Shown here piece by piece: positions 1 to 11,021 of a stretch of 46,707 bases of DNA. A program made the position numbers and the translations under genes. Each line of letters begins with the position of its first letter. The first letter of the stretch is position 1. The DNA lies in NCBI GenBank assembly GCA_021324815.1, contig JAJPIJ010000053.1:1-46707 (forward strand). Direction: 5' to 3'. Under the pieces are notes generated by a model that was not told the DNA's origin, made no database searches, and worked only from the letters and a program-made list of their open reading frames with translations. Origin of the DNA: Gammaproteobacteria bacterium (GTDB lineage: Bacteria > Pseudomonadota > Gammaproteobacteria > JAJPIJ01).

Positions 1-1155
<1,155 letters not shown>

Positions 1156-1176
1156 TCGGACGACTCGAGAACCACC

Positions 1177-2052
1177 ATGGCGGGCACCAAGGAAATACGG
1201 ACCAAGATCAAGAGCGTGCAGAACACGCGCAAGATCACCAAGGCCATGGAAATGGTCGCCGCCAGCAAGATGCGCAAGGCGCAGGAGCGCATGCGCCATG
1301 CCCGCCCCTATGGCGACAAGATCCGCAACATCGCCGCGCACATGAGCCAGGCCAATCCCGAGTACCGGCACCCGTTCCTGGTGAAGCGGCCGGTGAAAAA
1401 CATCGGGCTGATTCTAGTGACGACCGACAAGGGCCTGTGCGGCGGCCTCAACACCAACATGCTCCGGCTCGTCGCGCAGAAACTGCGCGAATGGGGCGGC
1501 AGTGGTCTCTCCGTGTCCTGCACCGCCATCGGCACCAAGGGCCTGCAATTCCTCCTGCGCGTCGGCGCCAGCGTGGTCTCCCAGGTCACGCAGCTCGGCG
1601 ACAAGCCGCACATGGAGAAGCTCATCGGCGCGGTCAAGGTGCAGCTCGACGCCTACACCGACGGCAAACTCGATGCCGTCTACCTGGCCTATTCCGATTT
1701 CATCAACACCATGAAGCAGGAGCCGAAGATCGAGCAGTTGCTGCCCCTGTCGGCGGAGCGCCTGGCGCAGACCGAGGCGGAAAAGCGCGCCTACAGCTGG
1801 GACTACATCTACGAGCCGGGCGCCAAGGAGGTGGTGGACGAGCTCTTGGTGCGCTATGTCGAGGCGCTGGTGTACCAGGCCGTCGCCGAGAACATGGCCT
1901 CGGAGCAATCGGCGCGCATGGTGGCGATGAAGGCGGCCTCGGATAACGCCAAGAACGTCATCAGTGAATTGCAGTTGATTTACAACAAGACGCGGCAGGC
2001 CGCGATCACCAAGGAGCTGTCGGAAATCGTCGGCGGCGCCGCGGCGGTTTGA
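1177..2052 (+). CDS. atpG: ATP synthase F1 subunit gamma
   Basis: The 291-residue product has the normal length for the gamma subunit, the central rotor shaft coupling proton flow through Fo to catalysis in F1. The N-terminal helix [20 protein letters not shown] and the signature [11 protein letters not shown] are present, as is the C-terminal coiled-coil helix with [19 protein letters not shown]. The ATG at 1177 matches the usual gamma N terminus. The downstream gap to atpD is 192 nt, unusually long for this operon, and is filled by a structured repeat described separately. Confidence 0.97.
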   Translation: MAGTKEIRTKIKSVQNTRKITKAMEMVAASKMRKAQERMRHARPYGDKIRNIAAHMSQANPEYRHPFLVKRPVKNIGLILVTTDKGLCGGLNTNMLRLVAQKLREWGGSGLSVSCTAIGTKGLQFLLRVGASVVSQVTQLGDKPHMEKLIGAVKVQLDAYTDGKLDAVYLAYSDFINTMKQEPKIEQLLPLSAERLAQTEAEKRAYSWDYIYEPGAKEVVDELLVRYVEALVYQAVAENMASEQSARMVAMKAASDNAKNVISELQLIYNKTRQAAITKELSEIVGGAAAV

Positions 2053-2066
2053 TGATTATTGAAGCT

Positions 2067-3669
<1,603 letters not shown>

Positions 3670-3696
3670 CCGGCGTCTGCACAGGTAAAGAATCCA

Positions 3697-4029
3697 ATGG
3701 CCAGTGTCCATGTCGATGTGGTGAGCGCGGAAGAGTCCATCTTCTCCGGCCCGGCGAGGTTCGTGGTGCTGCCGGGCGAGGCCGGCGAACTGGGCATCCT
3801 GCCCCAGCATGCGCCGCTCATCACCCGCATCCGTCCCGGCGCGGTGGAGATCGAGAAGGAGGACGGCGACAAGGAGCTGGTGTTCGTCAAGGGCGGCATC
3901 CTCGAGGTGCAGCCGCATCACGTCACCGTGCTGGCCGACACCGCCATCCGCGGCCATGACCTCGACGAGGCCAAGGCGCTGGAGGCCAGGAAGGCGGCCG
4001 AGGAGTCGCTGCGCACCGCCAAGGACTAG
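3697..4029 (+). CDS. atpC: ATP synthase F1 subunit epsilon, truncated by an in-frame TAG
   Basis: The N-terminal beta-sandwich domain of epsilon is complete: [20 protein letters not shown], then the [15 protein letters not shown] region, and [20 protein letters not shown]. Helix 1 of the C-terminal domain follows to residue 110, where a TAG codon (4027-4029) ends the frame. Reading through it in the same frame gives a further 29 residues to a TGA at 4117-4119, for 140 residues in total, the normal epsilon length. Epsilon connects gamma to the c-ring, and its C-terminal helices inhibit ATP hydrolysis. The truncated product would keep the coupling domain but lose the last inhibitory helix. Confidence 0.9.
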   Translation: MASVHVDVVSAEESIFSGPARFVVLPGEAGELGILPQHAPLITRIRPGAVEIEKEDGDKELVFVKGGILEVQPHHVTVLADTAIRGHDLDEAKALEARKAAEESLRTAKD

Positions 4030-4119
4030 CAGGAAATCGCCACCGTGCAGGCCGAGCTGTCGATTCTGGCCGCGCAATTGCAGGCCATACAGCGATTCCG
4101 CAAATACAAACGCGGCTGA
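4030..4119 (+). other. Orphaned 3' segment of atpC after the amber codon
   Basis: This is the in-frame continuation of atpC past the TAG. It encodes QEIATVQAELSILAAQLQAI followed by a basic tail ending in KYKRG, which matches the final helix of the epsilon subunit in character and position. It has no start codon or ribosome site of its own. Preservation of frame and helix character suggests either a very recent nonsense change, a sequencing error, or read-through. Confidence 0.75.
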
Positions 4120-4161
4120 GACTGATCACGGCGGCGGATTCTCCGGCGCCGCGCGCGCGCG

Positions 4162-4167
4162 TACAAT
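4162..4167 (+). promoter_or_regulatory. Possible -10 box for glmU
   Basis: TACAAT lies 63 nt upstream of glmU, just after an alternating CG tract at about 4150-4161. The hexamer 17 bp upstream, TTCTCC, is a poor -35 match, so this is a weak call. It is recorded because the rest of the atpC-glmU gap shows nothing else resembling a promoter. Confidence 0.25.
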
Positions 4168-4230
4168 AAGGGCGATGCCAAGCCATCGTCCTTTCCAACG
4201 GATTGAGTCCATTCGCAACGGCGGTTCCTC

Positions 4231-5607
4231 ATGGGATTGAGCGTCATCATCCTCGCGGCGGGACAGGGCAGGCGCATGCGCTCACGCCTGCCCAAGGCGC
4301 TGCACGCGCTGGCGGGGCGGCCGCTGCTCGAACATGTCTACCACAGCGCCGCGCAACTGCCGCGAGCCCGCATTTACATCGTCCACGGCCACGGCGGCGA
4401 ACGGGTGCGCGAGTCACTCTCCGCGCTCAAGGCGGAATGGATCGAACAGCGGCAGCAGCTCGGGACCGGCCACGCCGTCCGCCAGGTTCTGCCGCAACTC
4501 AAGCCCGGCGACACCATCCTGATCCTGTACGGCGACGTCCCGCTGATCACCGCCCACACCCTGTCGCGGCTGGTGGAGGCCGCTGGCGATCGCGGCGTGG
4601 GCCTGCTGACCGCGACCTTGAATGATCCCTCCGGCTACGGCCGCATCCTGCGCGACGACAAGGGCCGCGTCGCCGGCGTCGTGGAGGAGCAGGACGCCGA
4701 TGAGGCGCAGCGCGCCATCCGCGAAGTGAACACCGGCATGATGGCCTTGCGCTGCGCCGATCTGGCGCGCTGGGTGTCGCAACTCGACAATCGCAACAAC
4801 CAGCGCGAGTACTACCTCACGGACATCATCGCCATGGCGGTGAAGGAGGGCGCGCCGGTGGCGGCCATCCCGCCCGGATCCGTGTATGAGGTCATGGGCG
4901 TCAACGATCGCGCGCAACTGGCGCAACTGGAGCGTTACTACCAGATGGTGCAGGCGCAGCACTTGATGCAGCAGGGCGTCACCATCGTCGATCCGGCGCG
5001 TTTCGATCTACGCGGCGAGCTCGAGGCGGGCGGGGATGTCTTCATCGATATCAACGTCGTGCTGGAGGGGAGGGTGTGTCTGGGCAGCAATGTCCGCATC
5101 GAGGCCAACAACGTCATCCGCGACGCCCGCATCGGCGATGACGCCGTCATCCGGCCGAACTGCGTGATCGACGGCGCGGTCATCGGCCGTGGCGCGCGCG
5201 TCGGCCCGTTTGCGCGGCTGCGACCCGGCGCGGTGCTGGCGGAGGACTCCCGCGTCGGCAATTTCGTGGAGGTGAAGAAATCCCGCATCGGCAGGGGATC
5301 GAAGGTGAATCACCTGAGTTACGTCGGCGACAGCGAGATCGGACGGGATTGCAACGTCGGCGCCGGCACCATCACCTGCAATTACGACGGCGCCAACAAG
5401 CACGAAACCATCATCGGCGATGACGTCTTCATCGGCTCCGGCACGCAACTGGTCGCCCCGGTGAAGGTGGGCGACGGCGCCACCGTGGGCGCGGGCACGA
5501 CGCTCACGCGCGACGCCCCGCCCGGCCAGCTTACGCTGAGCCGCGCGCCGCAGCGGAGCGTGCGGGGCTGGAAGCGCCCCGGGAAGAACAGTGCAAAGAA
5601 AAAGTAA
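4231..5607 (+). CDS. glmU: Bifunctional UDP-N-acetylglucosamine pyrophosphorylase / glucosamine-1-phosphate N-acetyltransferase
   Basis: GlmU makes UDP-GlcNAc for peptidoglycan and lipopolysaccharide. The N-terminal uridyltransferase half starts with the nucleotide-binding signature LAAGQGRRMRSRLPKALHAL and carries YGDVPLI and GTGHAVRQVLP. The C-terminal half is a left-handed beta-helix of hexapeptide repeats (IRPNCVIDGAVIGRGARVGP and on), with NHLSYVGDSEIG and TITCNYDGANKH of the acetyltransferase site. At 458 residues it has normal length. An atpC-glmU arrangement is common in proteobacteria. The last 17 nt overlap the GTG start of the next gene. Confidence 0.96.
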   Translation: MGLSVIILAAGQGRRMRSRLPKALHALAGRPLLEHVYHSAAQLPRARIYIVHGHGGERVRESLSALKAEWIEQRQQLGTGHAVRQVLPQLKPGDTILILYGDVPLITAHTLSRLVEAAGDRGVGLLTATLNDPSGYGRILRDDKGRVAGVVEEQDADEAQRAIREVNTGMMALRCADLARWVSQLDNRNNQREYYLTDIIAMAVKEGAPVAAIPPGSVYEVMGVNDRAQLAQLERYYQMVQAQHLMQQGVTIVDPARFDLRGELEAGGDVFIDINVVLEGRVCLGSNVRIEANNVIRDARIGDDAVIRPNCVIDGAVIGRGARVGPFARLRPGAVLAEDSRVGNFVEVKKSRIGRGSKVNHLSYVGDSEIGRDCNVGAGTITCNYDGANKHETIIGDDVFIGSGTQLVAPVKVGDGATVGAGTTLTRDAPPGQLTLSRAPQRSVRGWKRPGKNSAKKK

Positions 5608-6400
5608 CGAATTACTCGCGGGCTACTGCCAGTTCCGGCCGCGCTTCGGTCGTGTGCGTGAGAATCTGGAAGGCGTCATTCGCGCCCTGCGTCAGGTTCG
5701 CGCCGATCTCATCGTGCTGCCGGAGCTGCCGTTCACCGGCTATCACTTCCGCGACCGCAGCGAGGCGCTGGCGCTGGCCGAGGACCCGCGCGACTCCGAC
5801 ACGGTGGCGGCGCTCGCCCGGCTCTGCAAACGGAAGCGCATGCACCTCGTCACCGGCTTCGCCGAGCGGCGGCGGGACCGTGTGTTCAACAGCGCGCTCC
5901 TGATCGGCCCTCAAGGCCTGCGCCACGTCTATCGCAAGCTGCATCTGTTCAAGGACGAGAAATCCTGCTTCGATCCCGGCGACATCGATCTCTCCGTGCA
6001 GACAGTCAATGACTTCCGGATCGGCATGATGGTCTGCTTCGACTGGGCCTTTCCCGAGGTCGCGCGCACGCTCGCGCTCAAGGGCGCGCAGTTGCTCTGC
6101 CATCCCGCCAACCTGGTGCTGGCCCACTGCCAGCAGGCCATGCTGACGCGCAGCCTGGAGAACGCCGTCTATGCCGTCACCGCCAACCGCACCGGCGCGG
6201 ATCGGCGCCCGCACGGCGTGTTGAGATTCACCGGCGGGAGCCAGATCACGGCGCCCGGCGGGCGGTTGCTGCATCGCGCGCCGGCGGCGCGGGCGAAAAT
6301 CCACGTGACCGCGCTGGACATGAGCGCGGCCGGAAACAAATGGCTGACGCCGCGCAATCATCTGCTCCGCGATCGCCGCCCGGAATTCTATCTCGCTTGA
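5591..6400 (+). CDS. Carbon-nitrogen hydrolase (nitrilase superfamily)
   Basis: The 269-residue product has the full nitrilase-superfamily triad: Glu45 in LPELPFTGY, Lys116 in YRKLHLF, and the nucleophile Cys149 in MMVCFDWAFPE. These enzymes cleave amide or nitrile C-N bonds in the cytoplasm through a thioester intermediate. The substrate cannot be set from sequence; the family ranges from amidases to carbamoylases. The GTG start overlaps glmU by 17 nt, suggesting coupling, and no better in-frame start exists before the conserved GYCQFRPRFG strand. It is not a close duplicate of the second family member at 6906. Confidence 0.85.
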   Translation: MQRKSNELLAGYCQFRPRFGRVRENLEGVIRALRQVRADLIVLPELPFTGYHFRDRSEALALAEDPRDSDTVAALARLCKRKRMHLVTGFAERRRDRVFNSALLIGPQGLRHVYRKLHLFKDEKSCFDPGDIDLSVQTVNDFRIGMMVCFDWAFPEVARTLALKGAQLLCHPANLVLAHCQQAMLTRSLENAVYAVTANRTGADRRPHGVLRFTGGSQITAPGGRLLHRAPAARAKIHVTALDMSAAGNKWLTPRNHLLRDRRPEFYLA

Positions 6401-6415
6401 GCCCCGGGAGTGCCG

Positions 6416-6895
6416 ATGAATTTCACCACGCCGGATTTATATGACGCCCATGAGAAGGACGTGCGCGTGGCCGAGCCGCTGCTCCGCGATTACGGCGGCG
6501 CGGCGAGCTTCCACGGGCCGATCGCCACGGTGAGGGTGTACGAGGACAATTCCCTGGTGCGCGCCGCCCTGGAGGAACCGGGCGCGGGCCGCGTGCTGGT
6601 GGTGGACGGCGGCGGGTCGCTGCGCTGCGCGCTCGTCGGCGATCAGCTCGCGGTGCTGGCGCGGCGGAACGGCTGGGCGGGCCTCATCGTGCACGGCTGC
6701 ATCCGCGACTCCGCGGCGATCGGCGCAATCAACATCGGCGTCAAGGCGCTCAACACCAATCCGAGGAAGAGCGTGAAAAGGGGCGCGGGGGAGCGCAACG
6801 TGCCGGTGACCTTCGCCGGTGTCACCTTCACCCCCGGCGAGCACGTGTACGCCGACGCCGATGGCGTGCTTCTCTGTGCACGCAAACTTTTATAA
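6416..6895 (+). CDS. RraA-like protein (RNase E regulator / oxoacid aldolase family)
   Basis: The RraA fold is clear along the whole length: [19 protein letters not shown], then [20 protein letters not shown], then [12 protein letters not shown], and [20 protein letters not shown]. coli RraA binds and restrains RNase E. Many relatives, particularly those with an R-D pair after the glycine loop as here (CIRD), are annotated as divalent-metal 4-hydroxy-4-methyl-2-oxoglutarate or oxaloacetate-cleaving aldolases. The role is therefore ambiguous. I prefer the ATG at 6416 because GGGAG (6406-6410) sits 5 nt upstream; a GTG at 6410 overlaps that site. Confidence 0.82.
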   Translation: MNFTTPDLYDAHEKDVRVAEPLLRDYGGAASFHGPIATVRVYEDNSLVRAALEEPGAGRVLVVDGGGSLRCALVGDQLAVLARRNGWAGLIVHGCIRDSAAIGAINIGVKALNTNPRKSVKRGAGERNVPVTFAGVTFTPGEHVYADADGVLLCARKLL

Positions 6896-6896
6896 T
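6891..6896 (+). promoter_or_regulatory. Consensus -10 box just upstream of the second hydrolase gene
   Basis: A perfect TATAAT overlaps the TAA stop of the RraA-like gene and ends 9 nt before the ATG at 6906. A transcript started from it would have a leader of only about 3 nt. No convincing -35 hexamer is seen at the right distance, so activity is uncertain. Confidence 0.35.
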
Positions 6897-6905
6897 TGCG
6901 CCGTC

Positions 6906-7739
6906 ATGACCTCCGCATTCAAGGTTGCCTGCGTGCAAAACTGCGCGGGGGACGATCTCGATGAAAATATGGAGCAGGCCACGGCGCTGACGCGCGCGGC
7001 GGCGGAAGCCGGCGCCGCGCTCATCTGTCTGCCGGAGCATTTTTCCCTGCTCGCCCCCAGCGAGGCGCTGCTGTTGAAAAACGCATTTACAGAGAATGAA
7101 CATCCGGCGTTGAAGCATTTCCGCGGACTCGCCGGTGAACTCAAGGTCTGGTTGCTGCTGGGGTCGCTTGCCATCAGACTTCCCGCCGGACGCATGAACA
7201 ATCGTTCCTGTTTGTTGAATGATCAGGGTGACATCGTCGCGCGTTATGACAAACTGCATCTCTTCGACGTGAGCCTCAAGGGGGGTGAGAGCTACCGCGA
7301 GTCGGCCACCGTGCAGGCCGGCGACAGGGCGGTCGTCGCGACCACGCCGTGGGGACTCCTCGGCATGAGCGTTTGCTACGACGTGCGTTTTGCCCATCTC
7401 TACCGTCAACTGGCGCAGGCCGGCGCCGCGTTCCTGTCCATCCCCGCCGCCTTCACGCGCACCACCGGGGAGGCGCACTGGCACACGCTGGTGCGGGCGC
7501 GCGCCATCGAGACGGGAAGTTATGTCTTCGCGCCGGCGCAATGCGGCGTGCGCCGCTGGGGCCGGGCCACCTACGGCCACTCGCTGATCGTGGATCCCTG
7601 GGGCGGGGTCCTGGCCGATGGCGGCGACGAGCCCGGTTTCATCATCGCCGATGTGGATCCGTCCCGCGTCGAGGAAGCCCGCCGCATGATCCCGGCGCTC
7701 ACGCACGATCGGACGCCGCCGCCCGTAGAGCGGCGGTAA
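6906..7739 (+). CDS. Nit1-type carbon-nitrogen hydrolase, probable deaminated glutathione amidase
   Basis: This second nitrilase-superfamily enzyme (277 residues) has the triad in LPEHFS (Glu44), YDKLHLFDV (Lys) and MSVCYDVRF (Cys). The stretches AFTRTTGEAHWHTLVRARAI and SYVFAPAQCG, plus GHSLIVDPWG, are characteristic of the Nit1/NIT-like branch. That branch repairs deaminated glutathione made by side reactions of transaminases; the substrate is inferred from subfamily resemblance. The frame is open further upstream to 6819, but the ATG at 6906 gives the standard N terminus (FKVACVQ). It follows the RraA-like gene by 10 nt. Confidence 0.85.
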   Translation: MTSAFKVACVQNCAGDDLDENMEQATALTRAAAEAGAALICLPEHFSLLAPSEALLLKNAFTENEHPALKHFRGLAGELKVWLLLGSLAIRLPAGRMNNRSCLLNDQGDIVARYDKLHLFDVSLKGGESYRESATVQAGDRAVVATTPWGLLGMSVCYDVRFAHLYRQLAQAGAAFLSIPAAFTRTTGEAHWHTLVRARAIETGSYVFAPAQCGVRRWGRATYGHSLIVDPWGGVLADGGDEPGFIIADVDPSRVEEARRMIPALTHDRTPPPVERR

Positions 7740-7789
7740 GGCGGCGGGAGTTCAGTACGCATTCAGGCGTCCGTGCTAGGATGAAGGCC

Positions 7790-8053
7790 ATGCGCAGGAC
7801 ACTGGCTTTCCTTGCGACGCTGGCAGTTCTATCCTCCGCCACCGCCACCCCGGCGGCGCCGTTGCTGCTCGCCCAGGCGGCGGTCAGCCCGGACGAGGCC
7901 GCCGCCATCGCCGGCAGGAAGACCGGCGGCCGCGTGCTGGGCGTGGAGTGGGGGGAGGGCGCGGGCGGTCCGGTCTACGAAGTCAAGGTGTTGAAAAAAG
8001 ACGGCAGCGTCACCAAGGTGCCGGTGCCGGCGAAGGCGGGAAACAGGAAATAA
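7790..8053 (+). CDS. Small secreted PepSY-like protein
   Basis: This is an 87-residue product with a signal peptide (LAFLATLAVLSSATATPAA) followed by one short PepSY-like unit: SPDEAAAIAGRKTGGRVLGV, then VYEVKVLKKDGSVTKVPV. Small periplasmic PepSY proteins next to a response regulator/sensor kinase pair are thought to modulate the sensor; FeuN with FeuPQ is the known precedent. The ATG at 7790 has AGGA 8 nt upstream; an ATG at 7781 is the alternative. The response regulator starts 3 nt after the stop, so the three genes form one operon. Confidence 0.75.
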   Translation: MRRTLAFLATLAVLSSATATPAAPLLLAQAAVSPDEAAAIAGRKTGGRVLGVEWGEGAGGPVYEVKVLKKDGSVTKVPVPAKAGNRK

Positions 8054-8056
8054 AAA

Positions 8057-8734
8057 ATGCGCGTGTTGTTGATCGAAGACGAGGCGCCGCTGCGCGAGCA
8101 GATCGCCGCCCATCTGCGCGCGCAGGGCTACGCCGTGGACGTGGCCGCCAACGGCAACGACGGCTGTTTCATGGGCACTGAATATCCCGTTGACGTGGCG
8201 GTGGTGGACCTCGGCCTGCCGGACATCGGCGGCATCGAGGTGATCCGCCGCTGGCGCGGGGCCGACCGGAAATTCCCCGTGTTGATCCTGACCGCCCGCG
8301 GCCGCTGGCAGGACAAGGTCGAGGGACTGGAGACCGGCGCGGACGATTATCTCGTCAAGCCGTTCGAGTTCGAGGAACTGACCGCGCGACTGCGCGCGCT
8401 GGTGCGCCGCGCCTCCGGCTGGACCGAATCGGCGCTGACCTGCGGTCCGCTGGTGCTGAACACCGGCGCGCAGCAGTTGCGCGTGAACGGCGCGCAGGTC
8501 GAACTCACCGCCTTCGAGTACAAGGTCATCGAGTACCTCATGATGCACGCCGGCGAGGTGGTGTCCAAGACCACGCTGGCCGAGCACGTCTACGAGGAGG
8601 ACGCCGATCGCGACTCCAACGTGCTGGAGGTCATCATCGGCCGGCTGCGCAAGAAGCTGGACCCCGACAAAACCCTGAATCCCATCGAAACGCTGCGCGG
8701 CCGCGGCTATCTGTTGCGATTGCCGCGCAGCTAG
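8057..8734 (+). CDS. OmpR/PhoB-family response regulator, PhoP-like
   Basis: The receiver domain (about residues 1-115) has the acidic pair E7/D8, phospho-acceptor Asp51 in VVDLGLPD, the switch Thr in LILTARG, and Lys in YLVKPFEF. A winged-helix DNA-binding domain follows, with LTAFEYKVIEYLMMHAGEVV, the recognition helix region NVLEVIIGRLRKKL, and the RGRGYLLRL end. It is a cytoplasmic transcription factor activated by the kinase encoded 15 nt downstream. The target regulon is not visible here; PhoP-like assignment rests on the partner kinase and the PepSY gene. Confidence 0.92.
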   Translation: MRVLLIEDEAPLREQIAAHLRAQGYAVDVAANGNDGCFMGTEYPVDVAVVDLGLPDIGGIEVIRRWRGADRKFPVLILTARGRWQDKVEGLETGADDYLVKPFEFEELTARLRALVRRASGWTESALTCGPLVLNTGAQQLRVNGAQVELTAFEYKVIEYLMMHAGEVVSKTTLAEHVYEEDADRDSNVLEVIIGRLRKKLDPDKTLNPIETLRGRGYLLRLPRS

Positions 8735-8749
8735 GGCGGAGCGGACGCC

Positions 8750-10108
8750 ATGCGTTCGCTGAATGCCCGCCTGCTTTCCGCCGCGACCCTCGTCGTGGCC
8801 GGCTTCCTGAGCCTGACCGGTCTCGCCCTTGATCAGGCCTTTCGCGAAAGCGCACTGACCGCGATGCGCGACCGCCTGCAGACGCAGGTGTACATGCTGT
8901 TGTCCGCCGCCTCCTTTGACAAGCCGGACAAGCGCGTGATGCCGGCGACGCTGCCGGACCCGCGCCTGTCGACACCCGGCTCCGGATTGTACGCGCAACT
9001 GTCGCGGGAGGACGGCACGCTGGTGTGGCGCTCCAGTTCGATGCTGGGCATGGTCCTGGCGCCCGCGCCGATGAGCCAGCCCGGCGTGCCGCTGTTCCAT
9101 GTGGCCGAGTCGGGCGACGGCACTCCGCTGTTTGAGCTCGTCTTCAAGGTGCGGTGGGAGGCGGGCGGGGGCGCGCCGCACAACTACATCGTCCAGGTGG
9201 CGGAAACCACCGCCAGCTACGAGGATCAATTGAGGAGCTTCCGCCGCAGCCTGCGCAGCTGGCTGGCCGCCGGCGCCGCCGTGCTGCTGGTGATGCAGGT
9301 CCTGATCCTGCGCTGGGGTTTGCGTCCGCTGCGCCTGGTGGCCGAGGAGGTGACGCGGGTCGAGCGCGGAAATCAGTCGGAGATCCGCGGCGACTACCCC
9401 GCCGAACTTGGCGGCCTGGTGACCAACCTGAACGCGCTCATCAGGAGCAGCGCGGCGCACCTGGAGCGCTACCGGCGGTCATTGGGCGATCTGGCGCACA
9501 GTTTCAAGACGCCGCTCGCGGTGTTGCGCGGCGCCGCCGGGGGCGACGCCGGACCCGAGGAACTGCGTCAGACGGTGAAGGAGCAGGTGCGCCGGCTGGA
9601 TCACACCGTGGCCTACCAATTGCAGCGCGCCGCGGCCTCCGGCAGGCGCGCGCTGGCCGCGCCGTTCGCGGTCGCGCCGCTGCTGCACAGGGTTCAACAG
9701 TCGCTGGCCAAGGTGTATGCGGGCAAACACCTGCAACTGGATGTCCGCATGGAACGGCCGGTGGAATTCTTCGGCGATGAAGGCGATCTGCTGGAAATCA
9801 TCGGCAACCTCGCCGACAACGCCTGCAAATGGGCGCGGCGGCAGGTGCGGATCACCGCGCGGGCGGGAGGCGACGGCGCCGCCCGGCCGGGCCTGATCAT
9901 CGAGGTGGAGGATGACGGGCCGGGGATACCGCCGCAGGAATGGCAGCGCGTCTTCGAGCGCGGCTACCGCGCCGACACCGCTGTGGAGGGACACGGGATT
10001 GGGCTGGCCATCGTGCGCGATCTGGTCGATGAGGTGTACCACGGCCGGCTGGAGGTGACGGACAGCAAGCTGGGCGGGGCCTGCGTGCGCGCCCACCTTC
10101 GGTTTTGA
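8750..10108 (+). CDS. Sensor histidine kinase, PhoQ-like
   Basis: The 452-residue inner-membrane kinase has a first transmembrane segment at about residues 8-28, a periplasmic sensor region of some 140 residues, and a second segment (AAGAAVLLVMQVLILRWGL). A HAMP-like linker leads to the H-box LGDLAHSFKTPLAVL with phospho-accepting His250. The ATPase domain has the N-box (IIGNLADNACKWA), G1 (EVEDDGPGIP) and G2 (GHGIGLAIVRDL). Its periplasmic stretch holds few acidic clusters, so sensing of divalent cations as in PhoQ should not be assumed. It is cotranscribed with the regulator. Confidence 0.92.
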   Translation: MRSLNARLLSAATLVVAGFLSLTGLALDQAFRESALTAMRDRLQTQVYMLLSAASFDKPDKRVMPATLPDPRLSTPGSGLYAQLSREDGTLVWRSSSMLGMVLAPAPMSQPGVPLFHVAESGDGTPLFELVFKVRWEAGGGAPHNYIVQVAETTASYEDQLRSFRRSLRSWLAAGAAVLLVMQVLILRWGLRPLRLVAEEVTRVERGNQSEIRGDYPAELGGLVTNLNALIRSSAAHLERYRRSLGDLAHSFKTPLAVLRGAAGGDAGPEELRQTVKEQVRRLDHTVAYQLQRAAASGRRALAAPFAVAPLLHRVQQSLAKVYAGKHLQLDVRMERPVEFFGDEGDLLEIIGNLADNACKWARRQVRITARAGGDGAARPGLIIEVEDDGPGIPPQEWQRVFERGYRADTAVEGHGIGLAIVRDLVDEVYHGRLEVTDSKLGGACVRAHLRF

Positions 10109-10180
10109 GCGGGGGCCGTTAAGCGGGCATTCAACTTAGCCGGCGCAGGCTGGCCGTGAATCAAGTCCGGGGGGCCGCAC

Positions 10181-10558
10181 ATGACGCAGCGATGCCGCGC
10201 TTTCGTGCTGGGAATTGTCCTGGCCTCATGCACCGGCGGGGCGCCGGCGGCGCAGTTTCCGCCCTGGCGGACACCCGGGCCGCCTCCGGCGGCGCCTTCA
10301 ACGGGCTGCGATCACGAACGCATGGGCGGCTGGCTGGGCGGCGCGCTGGGCGGCTGGATCGGCGCGCACGTGGGACGACGCCACGCCGGGCATGACCGTG
10401 ACAACGTGCCGGCCGCGGCCTTCGGCGCGGTGTTCGGCTACTGGCTGGGAACGCAAATCGGCCGCGCCATGGATGAGGACGATCCCTTGTGCCCGGACGC
10501 GCGCCCGCCGCGCGGCACGGCAGGCGCCCCCCCGCCTTTTCCAATCATCGGCATCTAG
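10181..10558 (+). CDS. Glycine-zipper putative lipoprotein
   Basis: The 125-residue product begins with a signal peptide ending in a lipobox-like LASC, predicting lipid attachment at that cysteine. A glycine-zipper segment follows (GGWLGGALGGWIGAHVG and AAFGAVFGYWLGTQIG), the pattern of outer-membrane proteins that insert small hydrophobic hairpins (RcpA/SlyB-like, 17 kDa antigen type). Both ends are proline-rich. No precise function can be given. Its TAG stop shares a CTAG palindrome with the stop of the convergent gene. Confidence 0.68.
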   Translation: MTQRCRAFVLGIVLASCTGGAPAAQFPPWRTPGPPPAAPSTGCDHERMGGWLGGALGGWIGAHVGRRHAGHDRDNVPAAAFGAVFGYWLGTQIGRAMDEDDPLCPDARPPRGTAGAPPPFPIIGI

Positions 10559-10911
10559 CGCCGCTTCGAGTTCTCGGCGTCGAGATGGAAGCGGTGCAGC
10601 GCCCGGTGGATGACGGGCGCGAAGATGACGCCGGCGACCATGATCACCGCCAGCCCGCTGTAGATGGCGTAGAACCCGGCGAAGAGTTTCCCCCCTTCCG
10701 TCATCAGTGGCGACAGCGGCCCCATGCCCGAGAGGATCATCGCCGCGTTGACGAACGCGTCCAGCCAGCTCATGCGCTCGAAATGGTGGTAGCCCCACAT
10801 GCCGATGCCCAGCGACAGCGCGACCATGCCCAGCCCGGCCGCCGTGCTGAGCAAAAGACGCCGGGCGAAGGCGGCGCGCGAAAGCAGCGGCTTGTATTTT
10901 TGTTCGAACAT
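10555..10911 (-). CDS. Small membrane protein, degenerate two-TM channel-like
   Basis: This is a 118-residue product with two strongly hydrophobic segments, LLLSTAAGLGMVALSLGIG near residues 19-38 and the later AGFYAIYSGLAVIMVAGVIF. Between them lies a loop (FVNAAMILSGMGPLSPLMTE) resembling the pore helix of two-TM potassium channels but lacking a canonical TVGYG filter. Database entries of this type are often named two-pore-domain-like; channel function is not shown. A 6-bp hairpin (10915-10920 with 10924-10929) lies 3-18 nt upstream of the ATG. The gene converges on the glycine-zipper gene with a 4-nt overlap. Confidence 0.7.
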   Translation of the reverse strand: MFEQKYKPLLSRAAFARRLLLSTAAGLGMVALSLGIGMWGYHHFERMSWLDAFVNAAMILSGMGPLSPLMTEGGKLFAGFYAIYSGLAVIMVAGVIFAPVIHRALHRFHLDAENSKRR

Positions 10912-11021
10912 GATGGCGGGTGACCCGCCTTAAGATGAACGCCGGCCGGCGGGGCGTCAAGGGACGCCCGAGGCGCGCAATCTCGTTGCGTTCCGCGGGG
11001 ATGTCCCGTATCTTGCGCGCC

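Noticed and set aside
4027-4029. Pyrrolysine at the atpC TAG
   Set aside because: Nothing in the window hints at a pyl system, and epsilon subunits do not use pyrrolysine; mutation or sequence error is simpler.
7829-9460. Long minus-strand ORF of 543 codons opposite the PepSY/regulator/kinase genes
   Set aside because: It is a shadow of three well-identified plus-strand genes; its composition is biased and it spans gene boundaries.
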